A program made the position numbers and the translations under genes. Below, one piece after another: positions 11,762 to 21,100 of a stretch of 64,000 bases of DNA. Under the pieces are notes generated by a model. It ran no database searches. It worked only from the letters and a program-made list of their open reading frames with translations, and was not told the DNA's origin. Source of the stretch: Breviolum minutum Mf 1.05b.01 (Eukaryota; Sar; Dinophyceae; Suessiales; Symbiodiniaceae); contig DF239408.1 in NCBI GenBank assembly GCA_000507305.1, forward strand, positions 124,001 through 188,000, in the 5' to 3' direction. Numbering within the stretch: the stretch's first letter is position 1; each line of letters opens with the position of its first letter.

Positions 11762-11860
11762 GACGAAGGCTACACGACTAGCAGTTATAGACTGAAGTGG
11801 AGTGCCGTTTGTGCTTTTCACAAGGGACAATGTGAAGGAGATCACGATACACTGATGCAG
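11762..11860 (+). CDS. Candidate exon, unknown protein
   Basis: ACCGAG|GAC acceptor and GC donor (ATGCAG|GCGTTT), phase 0 on both sides, 33 codons: DEGYTTSSYRLKWSAVCAF, HKGQCEGDHDTLMQ. Two Cys and one Trp; could be extracellular, but no family recognised. A MITE of the CTTGGAGGATC family ends 39 bases upstream. Confidence 0.55.
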
Positions 11861-12361
11861 GCGTTTTTTTGGGAGGTTTGAAGAAATTTGATACCATCCG
11901 ACAAACTAGTGATGGATGTGGACGGATCATGATAGACGGTGTAGATATAGATTAGGTTTGTGATTTAGGACTACTTCTGATGTATGATAGATATATATAT
12001 ATGTACACATTTATACAGATATTTCCACGACAATGATGTGTGATTGTTCAATACTCCCAAGAATCACTGAACCTTCGGACAACGTGTCAAAAGTTACGTG
12101 TGAACTTTCTACCCCTCCACCCCCTTGTGGAACACCAATCCACTTGAGCAGTGATGAAAACCCTTGTTCAGTGGATCAAAAAAAAGGAATGGTACTACCC
12201 AGTGATGTAGGGATTATATGGGATTGTAATAAGCCATGATAAATAAGGATCCCTAGAAACCAACCAGTATTAATGGAATGTTACAAGGATCCCTATAATA
12301 ACCGTTCTTAAGCATCCCTAACGTCACACCCGCTTTTGATTACTCCTCAGTTCGCAGCCAG

Positions 12362-12478
12362 GGTCCAATTTCCACGATTCGTCTTACTGTCATGGCATCT
12401 CAAACCAAATGGATGGCACTACCAGAATTCCAGGCGTGGCGTGGCGTGGCTGTTGAAGGATCATCTTCTGGGACGGAC
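12362..12478 (+). CDS. Candidate exon, unknown protein
   Basis: TTCGCAGCCAG|GGT acceptor and a perfect donor GAC|GTAAGT; phase 0 on both sides, 39 codons: GPISTIRLTVMASQTKWM, ALPEFQAWRGVAVEG, SSSGTD. The donor is the first base of a GTAAGTGGTTA string that is also the inner terminal sequence of local MITEs. No family recognised. Confidence 0.6.
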
Positions 12479-14034
12479 GTAAGTGGTTAGATGGTTAGGA
12501 TTACACCCCCCGAAAACTAACATGGATCATGGAATTTCCAAAATGACGCCATATTTGAAAGGAGATACACTTTTAAAAACCCATGATTTGCGGATATCTA
12601 TGTTAGATTTCGTGGGGGGTATCCCCATTTATAAGCCATGAATGGCCAGGAAGGTCACATATCCAGTGTACATCCCCCGCGGAAAACTCACATTTTGAAC
12701 CCCAAAGCCATGGAGGTTTGGAAAAATGATGTGCCTTTTTCAAGTGGGGTGATTTTGTTTGGGTTTCATGTTGATTTTTCTGGGGTGGACTAGAAAATAT
12801 GGTGTTTTGGTGAATTTTGCTTGGTGTAGATGACCCGATGGTTGTCTGCAAAAACTACTAGCTATTATTTTTTTGGTGCGTTTTTGCGTTGGATGTGCCT
12901 TCCCGAATTTGAGCAGATGCCTAGACCGCTATGGCAGCAACCCCATGTCCCCAAAATAAACTGGCTTGACCCCCCAGAAATAGCATAAGGCCTTATGATC
13001 TAAGGGGCTTATTACTACCCATTGGTTTTTCCTTACTAAAGGCCGGCTACGAAACCCTTGATATCAATGAACTTGCGTGACACATCTTTCAATTTTTTGT
13101 CTGCAGGTGCAAGAAGCCAAGGCTGGTTGGTTGTCATTTGTGCTGGGGTCTATACTCCCATTATTTCAATATAATCGGGGATGGTCATCAACCCAATAGT
13201 AGGGGATTAAATAACCATTAAAAGGATTTCCTAATACAGGTGGATGACCATCACCAATATAAGGTCTTTAGACCCTGGCACATTTGGGGTCAATGAACAA
13301 AAAGGATCTGGTTATTTGCACTCCGCTAAACTAAGATAGCTGGCTGGAAAATGGATCCGGATTGACGACGTATTTCCTCTTGAACATGGGAATGTTCCAG
13401 CCTGCTATGTTAGTTTACCAGAGGGTATGTAATATAGGGGCGGTTTCTGGAGGTGAAGCTGCCCAGTTTCTGGAGGGTTGATAATACATGAAGCCATTGC
13501 AAGGATTTTGCGATTAACCAACCAGTTGGATGCCAACAGCTGTTCTTTTCATGGTTAAGTTGGTACCTTAGGGAATGAAAGACTGCCAAGTGATTCAAGC
13601 CGTGACCTTTCTATCCCCTGTAGTTGAAGGTCACTTGGCCTTTGAAAGGGTCACTTAACCAACCCAAAAAGGTCACAAAGAATTGCCAGGTACCCCTTTA
13701 TAGAGGGGTTCTTTATGTTTCTTTTGTTTATTACCATTGTAAGGATCCTCTGATTAACCAACCAGGATTTGAATTAAATGTAACAAGGTGTTGGTTCTGT
13801 TTTCGAGGCTCAATCAAAGAGAAGTACCCCCCCGAAACCTTCAAGAAGACTGAAACCAAAGTCAACAAAGCGAATTGTGGAGCCAGCTGTTTGGAGTACA
13901 AGTACAAGGATGAAAAACTAGCGTCAATGATAGGGACACACATTTGAAGATGTATATCATTAAAAATGGTGATTTTCCATTGGCATGTTATGTTTTCTGG
14001 AGGGTAAATCAAATCCTATTGTTTTTTATTCCAG
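12479..14034. other. Repeat-rich stretch
   Basis: MITEs at 13141-13290 and 13321-13428, a GGTCACTTAACCAACCC-type repeat at 13600-13700 (relative at 40250-40335) and a CCAGAAATAGC...GGCC repeat at 12960-13050. No convincing exon. Confidence 0.5.
13141..13290. mobile_element. MITE, TAGGGTCTAAACT family
   Basis: GGGTCTATACTCCC...GGGATGGTCATCAACCCAAT...GGTGGATGACCATCACC...GGTCTTTAGACCCTGGCAC. Others at 15244-15340, 50069-50190 and 63093-63230. Confidence 0.7.
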
Positions 14035-14085
14035 AATTTGCTTCCGAATCAAGAGTATCGCGCCAATGTCTTCTTGTTAAAGTGT
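14035..14085 (+). CDS. Candidate exon, unknown protein
   Basis: Superb acceptor (GTTTTTTATTCCAG|AAT) and donor TGT|GTAAGG; reads NLLPNQEYRANVFLLKC in phase 0. Exit phase could be 1 if the overlapping GT at 14084 is used. Confidence 0.5.
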
Positions 14086-14165
14086 GTAAGGGTGTCAGCC
14101 ATCAAATTTTGAGCGATCGATTGATGTTTTTTAGGGGTAAGGTATATTTCCAAAATCACAAGGTA

Positions 14166-14298
14166 CTTGGAGGATCACCCCACTTAGTAAGTGGTTAGTT
14201 AAGGGGGGTGCAAGCCATTTATAACTAGACTGACTCTACTTTGGGGACTTACTAACCATGGTTATTGACCACTTACAATCATGGGATGATCCTCCCAG
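14166..14298. mobile_element. MITE, CTTGGAGGATC family, possible whole intron
   Basis: Inverted repeats CTTGGAGGATCACCCC and its complement. Left flank reads CACAAG|GTA and the right end reads CTCCCAG|TA, so the element plus its left TA flank makes a 136-base GT...AG unit directly before the exon 14299-14401. Confidence 0.8.
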
Positions 14299-14401
14299 TA
14301 GTCGGCATTGGAAGATGCTCTCAGCACAGCAATTGTACTATGGTGGTAACTCCGAATCTCAGCTATTTCACTTCCAAGACGAGAACATGGATGAAATGAT
14401 G
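14299..14401 (+). CDS. Candidate exon flanked by MITE
   Basis: Starts at the last base of a MITE whose end (GATCCTCCCAG|TAG) would serve as the acceptor. In phase 2 it reads SRHWKMLSAQQLYYGGNSE, SQLFHFQDENMDEMM, then a GC donor (ATG|GCCGAA) ahead of an in-frame stop. Clearly coding in composition. No family recognised. Confidence 0.55.
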
Positions 14402-14624
14402 GCCGAAAACAATTGACCTCATGTGCTGTTTGAAAGCAAGTTGTTGGTAGGAACAAGAATGGTGGAGACTTCATGTTTGACACAACATCTTTAAGAAAAC
14501 CATGTTTTACATCCAGAATCCAAAAACAATTTGCACAGAAATTCCTAACTTCCTACCATTGCGGTTCACGTTTGCCATGCTCGTTCCTTCCATTCTCATC
14601 TTCCACTCCATACGCAGCCGCTAG

Positions 14625-14654
14625 GAACATCCAGAACATCCCACCCAAGAGGAG
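14625..14654 (+). CDS. Weak candidate microexon
   Basis: Long pyrimidine tract before CGCTAG|GAA and donor GAG|GTAGCA. Phase 0 reads EHPEHPTQEE; phase 1 reads TSRTSHPRG, which would join to the Gly at the start of 15375-15556. Frame unsettled. Confidence 0.35.
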
Positions 14655-15374
14655 GTAGCAGAGTCAACCAAACCTCGCATCTAGGTGAGCAATGAGAAAA
14701 AACAGCCTATTTCGTTTAGGGTATATAGGATACAAGAAAGTACCCAGTTTTATGGGGATTGTAATGAACCATTATAAGAATCTCTATTAGCCAACCAGTA
14801 TAATGGAAAGTAAGAGGGTATTTTTTCGTGGCTCCGGCGATTTTTTTTGGACCAAAGAAACGGAGAGGTTTACCTCGGGTGTGGCTCCCCCCAGTGGCAA
14901 ATAGAGGTTTACCAAGAAATGATCACAGAATCAAGTTACCTTTTCTCATGAAGAATCCATGCAATCTAAAAATCAAAACTTGATGGTAATTATCTTTCTA
15001 ATGCAGCAAGTTCGATGCATATATATTATATGTTTTATCAAGTCATACCCTAGTTTTTGGGACAGTACAGCATATGCAGCGTGTATTTGTAGGGTATTTG
15101 TTGTATCAAGATAGATAATGTATATTAACATATTATGTATGCACAAGATCATTCTACAATATCATATTTCTTTGCTTTCACTACAATAAGCTTTTTTTGC
15201 ATGAATCTTCTGAGACCCCTGAACTGCCTGCCTTCAATATGTTCTAGGGTCTAAACTCCCTTGTTTCCATGTAATAGGCATAAACTCATCAACCCAATTC
15301 CGTAGGGGTTTATACACCCATTATAAGGATTCCCGTCATTAACGGTGCTAACACTAGCACATATGCTGTTTAAG

Positions 15375-15556
15375 GTAAGAGTTCCAAGCACCGCGGCGAC
15401 GGTGATGGTGATGATGATGGTGACGATGATGGTGACCGCGTCGGTCCACGCTTGGTATCGATGATGGGCAGCGTATGGCACAACTTGGCGGGACATGCAA
15501 GAGCTGGTAGAGCTGGTCGTCAGTCGGAAGAGCGACTTGGATTTTATGGTCAGCTA
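15375..15556 (+). CDS. Exon with acidic Gly-Asp stretch
   Basis: TTTAAG|GTA acceptor (phase 1) and a perfect donor CTA|GTAAGT. Sixty codons: KSSKHRGDGDGDDDGDDDG, DRVGPRLVSMMGSVWHNLAG, HARAGRAGRQSEERLGFYG, QL. A Gly/Asp run could bind calcium, but that is a guess; no domain recognised. The donor sits inside the left inverted repeat (CTAGTAAGTGGTTA) of a MITE. The antisense reading (poly-His) is the shadow. Confidence 0.65.
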
Positions 15557-15662
15557 GTAAGTGGTTAATAACCAGGGTTAGTTTTTGTCCCCTCAGTAAG
15601 TGTTTACTCTTCCAAATGGCCTTTTCATGGCGTTTAAAAGGGGGATCCTCACCACTTACTAG
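15554..15662. mobile_element. MITE with CTAGTAAGTGGT inverted ends
   Basis: Inverted repeats CTAGTAAGTGGT and ACCACTTACTAG. It equals the inner part of the CTTGGAGGATC family. Its left end supplies the GTAAGT donor of exon 15375-15556. Confidence 0.8.
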
Positions 15663-16430
15663 CATTGTCAACAGAGATAGCTTGGGTGATAAATGGAGAT
15701 TTTGAATATGGAATAAATAGTAGATTGCTTATGGAGGTGACCTTTAGGGGACCTCCAAAGCCCTGGTTCATCGCATCGAAGTTATCAAAAATGGATCCTG
15801 GAAATCGTGGGAAGTCACTTGAAGTTATCTTGTTTCAAACCATCGCATTAAGATCACCAATTTGTTGTTGTTGTTCAAGGTCACGTTTTGGCTTTGTACC
15901 AAGGTAAATCACCATTAAACCACCATGTAGGGAGAATATGTTTGGAACTTTTTCCAAGCATCTTGTCCAAGCAAATCCAAGATTAAGATCACCATCCCAA
16001 ATGAAAAATACAGAATTACCAGGCACTATTTCTAGGATCGCCCGAAAAAAGGTTGCCAGTCCTCCTGGTGGGCAGCATCCTACCATAGGGCACCCGAAAA
16101 GCTGTTGGATACGTGGATTGTTTCCTGGTCACAACTGGGGCGATTTGTAGGCTTTACTGGGATGAAATACTGTCGCTGGTTCGGAAATCCGGTAAACTCA
16201 CCAGTTGAATCCCATGATTTACAAGGTTTTATACATCCCAGGTGGTTGTTTGGGATTTCTTCCATCAACAGCATCACATTTACAACTAGGAGCACCTTAC
16301 TCTACCCCCTTGAAGGAAACAGCCAGTAATATTTAGGGTGGAAGATGAGATGCATATATCCAAGTTCCTCAGGTGGGCTTCCTGTGAGTTCCCTGGGATG
16401 ATCCTCCAAGATACCCCCCTGATCACTCAG

Positions 16431-16525
16431 GTCTTCCACCCCAACCTCCAATGCGTCGTCCGCTGCGAACCGCCGTTCCAACGTCACGCAACGGCACCGC
16501 CGTTCCAACGTGACACGAGCATTAC
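16431..16525 (+). CDS. Candidate exon with internal repeat
   Basis: Acceptor CTGATCACTCAG|GTC and donor TTAC|GTAATG. Phase 0, which follows the exit phase of 15375-15556, reads VFHPNLQCVVRCEPPFQRH, ATAPPFQRDTSI with PPFQR twice. A second frame (SSTPTSNASSAANRRSNV...) is also open. A MITE right end (GGGATGATCCTCCAAG) finishes 20 bases upstream. Confidence 0.5.
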
Positions 16526-17142
16526 GTAATGATACCCAAAAGGTGGGGGGTTCACCATGGGCCACAAGGATGATATATTATATTCCCCCAAAAAGAGGTG
16601 GTGATTTTGACCTATTTTTGTTATACTAAGAAAAGTGTCGATTCTTTCAACCTTTAGTTTTACCCTATAGTTTTGTTAAAATGTTTAAAACATGTTATAT
16701 GTTGTTTTTTGTTAGGGTTGGTAGGTTGTTTTTCGTGCTTTCATCATTTATGTTGTTTTTGTTTGCCTCAGGTAATCAATTTTGTTGGGTGTTTCTTTCT
16801 GGGGAAGAGTATTTTATGCTGGGAATATTTGCGTAAGTGACCCTTGACAAATTGGGAAAAGAAAAGAAGGAAACTAAATGTTTAAGGAATCCAGATCAAG
16901 GACATCTTGTTTTTGTTTTTTTTTTAACCTGGAGAAAAAGAAAGACAAACCTCATAAGAATGACCCTCAAAGGACCAGCACCTTCAAATGGTTCCTCAAG
17001 GGTGTCAATTCACCATCCCTTAGGGTTTAATTGCCACCCCGAAGGGAAGGTGCTGGGAGGTGAATCAACCTAGATGTATACTCAGTGCACCCCTGTTTTG
17101 AGGGTTGATTCATGTGGGGATGTTTCTTTCATCCGCTCGCAG

Positions 17143-17194
17143 GGGATGTATATCAAGACACTTGAGGCCGTTTTGGCAGTCTGAAGGGGAGTTG
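17143..17194 (+). CDS. Candidate exon
   Basis: Excellent acceptor (TTTCTTTCATCCGCTCGCAG|GGG); phase 2 matches the exit of 16431-16525 and reads GCISRHLRPFWQSEGEL, donor TTG|GTACTG (phase 0). The next chained exon (18041) needs phase 2, so an exon is missing or a GC donor at 17176 (TTTTG|GCAGTC, phase 2) is used. Confidence 0.4.
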
Positions 17195-18040
17195 GTACTG
17201 ACAAGGGGGAGCATGAATTCGATCCTTTCAAATCCTTGCTGGGCAAATTATAGCGACCATACCGCCAGCGGGTCACACCAAATGGTTGTTTAAAGTAAGG
17301 GGTTTAGAATCCGATGTCCCACCTAAATCAGCCTTTGTGTTGTCTAGTAAAGTAGATGTGCCATTGTGAATGCAATGGCTTTCGTGTCAAATTGAAAAGT
17401 GTTATGATTTCGTTTCGCCCGGAAGTTTAACAGCACACGTTACTGGGAAAAGTTACCGGTTAACCCCCAAAAGGAAAGGATCCACGTTGCAACAAGCCTT
17501 TTTTTTTGAAAGGGGCGAGCTGTTAAACTTCGGGGTGTACACTTGGATTGGGGTGATGTGTTTTGAGGGTCAAAATGTTCGACTTTGGGATTCAATACCA
17601 TCAGATCCCAGATGTATGGTATATAAGCCCTACATTTACTAGGTGGTGGTTCCAACGATTGTTTATTTTCATCCCTACCTGGGGAAATGATCCAATTTGA
17701 CACTATTTTTCAGAGTTGAAACCACCAACTAGGTTGCCATAGAAAATTGCCATACATTGAGCATCTCGGAATGGTCGTACCCATATTATTGGAAGGAGTT
17801 TTGTTGGTACAGTTTCTTCCCAGTGAAAAAAACAATGAAAAAAACTGGAACCTGAAAATCGGACCCCTTGGAAAAGAAGATTCCTATTGGAAATCATCCT
17901 TTTCAGGTGCTAGCAGTTTATTTTTCACCGAGTATCCAACAAGCAAAATCCAATTCGAGCAAAGTGAAAAAGTAGAATATGTACCCCAGCCCAACTTTTA
18001 GTACGAAGCTTGTCTTTTTCCCAAATCCTATCCTGAGCAG
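17195..18040. other. Non-coding stretch
   Basis: Part of a TTATAGCGACC repeat, a GGTGGTTTCAA MITE (17639-17732), otherwise unremarkable. An exon of phase 0 to 2 is expected here if 17143-17194 belongs to the kinase chain; I did not find it. Confidence 0.4.
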
Positions 18041-18106
18041 TGACCACTTCACTCTGGTTATTTGCTGTACACCTGGATCTTCCAAGCGCGTAAAGTGTGG
18101 ATCCAG
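18041..18106 (+). CDS. Kinase gene, N-terminal exon (candidate)
   Basis: Starts after an excellent pyrimidine-rich acceptor (ending CCTGAGCAG) and ends at CCAG|GTATAG. Phase 2 to 2. The peptide reads DHFTLVICCTPGSSKRVKCG, Cys-containing, with no family recognised. It is the only exon of this chain that does not begin with G. The frame is supported by phase agreement with the next three exons. Confidence 0.5.
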
Positions 18107-21100
18107 GTATAGGGAATGAAAAACTACCGTAGCTTATTATAGGGGAGTACAACAAGCATAATTGGAATGTCATGTTCAATGTTTTGAAGGTTGCTGGACC
18201 CAACTTTTGGGGGGATTTCTGGTTTCTTATTGAAGATGGTGCTAACTCTCTCGAAAACTCACAGATTCCCTGAAAAATGCTGGTTGGAAGACGATTTTCC
18301 TTTTGCAGAATGGTCCCTTTTCAGGTGACATTCGTTCATTTTTGCGTGAGGGTAGATTTTTCATGTTACACTCTGGTAAACGAACATAGCTGGCTGGAAA
18401 ATGGACTCGAAATAGAGATGTGTTTCCTATTAAAGATGGGGATAGTCCAGCCAGCTATGTTAGCTTACTATAAGGTACACCCATGTTACTTCATTTGTTA
18501 CCCCGTTTACAAACCCTGGCACAATCCACCTGCAAGATGTTGGTAGAAGATTGGTGACTCAAGCGGTTTTCAGAGAAAAAATGAACAGTTTGGGCCGTTG
18601 GGTCCAAAATTAAAAGCAGTTTGGGCCGTTGGGTCCAAATTTAAAAGCTGCAGTGAAGTGTAGATGTTAGATTTCAGATTTCATTAACAAGATATATGAT
18701 ATATGGAAGTTTCCCTCCTCGGAACGATCACATATCCCCCACCCACCCACGGCCTGTTTGAGTCGATGATTTTTCTTTTCCCGTTTGGTGGGATGTGTTA
18801 GTTCCCTGGTATCCAAAATTAGTGGTATTATTTGTAGAAATAGGGGTTGATGATGTAAACATGTTCACCCCCAACGTGATGAAGAGCTGCTGACGATGGA
18901 TTCCAGAAATGTTTGCCTTGTGACTGAGCTGGGGGTGACGGAAAATTTTGCTGTGTAACGGTCTGTGTGTACAGTTTTTTCCAGACTCATGTATATTATC
19001 TATAGTATTTGTTGTGCTCTATTTATAGTAGTTTCAGTTTCAGTATCTAGATTTATGCTAGGCAGTACTGCATTTAGTTTATCTATGCTATGTTTTTTCT
19101 TATCTTGTATGACTTCCACTGTTCATATGACTTTTCTTCAGCATTTTATTTGTATACTTTATATCATTTGTTCGTTTGTATATTTTTGGATTCAATGTGT
19201 AAATAATATATATCTATAACTTTGTTCATGTCTATTTGCTCAATTTTAAGTATGTATATAACCCCGGCCTAAATGGCCTTACAGTAAATAAATGGGTGTC
19301 CCTAGATTTATTTCACCCCTTACAAGTTGAGTTATCTCACCCAACTTCGACCAGGCCAAAAGGGAGCACCAGCGGGCCTCGGCGCTGCGCCATTTACATG
19401 CATCGCGACACCATGATGCACATGCCAGAAAAAGGGTGAAAAAAAAAACCAGCGATAACTGGTTTTCATGACTGGTCAAGCTTACTTTGCCCCCCTAATG
19501 TGTAATAGAAACACGGGTTGAAGAAGGCCTTCTTAAGGGAAACCAATGGTTGATAAGCCCTTAATAAGGGCTTATTTCTGGACGGGGTACGTTTAGGGCG
19601 GGTAGGTTGGTTGCGCACCCAAAACGGCGGGTGAAGGGTTTTGGGTGGAGACGTGATATACTTAACGTTTGCCTTCGGGTATTTGATAGGACAAAACTGG
19701 GTGCACTCACTAGGAAGGCCAAGGGTCCCAAAAAGGAAGCCAGATCGTGTCCCAACTACATTCCAACTACCATTTTCCAGCGGCTTTGGCTGTTAGTTTC
19801 AGGGAGAGAGTGTGTTTTTGTGATTCTGGGGATGTTTGCTTTTTTGAGAACTTGGTTAAACTGAGGTTTTCGTAAGATGTAGTGCTGTTTAAGTGGGCTT
19901 TGCTGCCGTGAACAGCCCCGTTCTGAAGCGGGTTGATGAAAAATCTTCAGTTGTCTCTGTGTGTGGAATTATTTAAGTTGCAGGATGATCCCACTAGTTG
20001 CTATAGGGTTTCAACACCATCTATCCCAAAGGTGGTGTTGTTCTTCAGTTTTAGATGTTTGCTTGTCAAACTATCAAAAGTATATCACCCCGAAATTGAA
20101 CTTTTTTAGTTCAAATTGACGCCCCAAAAACTTCCATAGGCCAGAAAGTTTGAAGACGGATACCACCTCCCCTCAAAAAAAAGACATGCTAGATTCAAAA
20201 AAAAATGCAATAAAGAATTTCCCTTTTGAACATGTGAATGTGTGCAATTTGGGGGGCCTGGAATCTGATAACCCTGTTTCATCAACCCATTTGTTAGGAA
20301 AGAAAAACGCCTGTTAAGTCATTTCACTGGAGTGGGACATCCCGACATCCGCCCATTGGGCCCGAAATCTGCACTCCAACTACTCGCTAGGTGCGTCCAC
20401 GAGTCCTACCAGGAGAAATCAGTGAACGAAATCCATCGTTGCTTCTTGGAGGATCATCCCATTTGGAGGATGATCTCATGACTTGTAAGTGGTTAATCAC
20501 CATGGTTATATAGTAAGTCTTTTGAGTCCCATGATTTCCAAGTGGTTATATAATTTCCCATGGTTGGTGTTCTTCTCCTAAGTAGGGTTAGTCTGGTTTT
20601 AATAATGGCTTGTAACCCCTAAAACAGTCCCCAGACCGCCAACCAACAGTTTATGATTCGGAATTCCTGAAACTTTTGTGGGTGAAAGGGGATGCTTAGG
20701 GTTCGAGGTGTATGTTGGGGTTCTCTTAGATTGTTGCTTGGGGGGAATTTTTGAGTTGATTTGACAGGGTTTGGGATGAATGCCCCTTTTTTTGGTGTGT
20801 TGTTTCTATGCATCACCTTGAGAAAGGGCTTACAAATGATGGATTCATCCGCCAAGTGTTCTGTTGAGCTTTTTTCAGGGGACGTGTATCGCAAGAAAAG
20901 CATTTGAGTTACCAGAAAGTGGACCCCTACTGTACCAGTTGTAAGTAGTGTTATAACTCCAGTTGTAGGGCTTATAACTCCATATATAACCAGTGTTGGT
21001 TGGCCCACCTTGCAACCCATCGGTTTCTGTTAAAGAAACATTCGGTGAGATCCAGGTCACACCCAACCGACAAGCAGTTTCTGGTGGTTCATGAGCCACC

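Noticed and set aside
15354-15671. Minus-strand ORF with long poly-His and a membrane-like alternative frame
   Set aside because: Antisense shadow of the Gly/Asp-rich plus-strand exon 15375-15556, which has proper splice ends.
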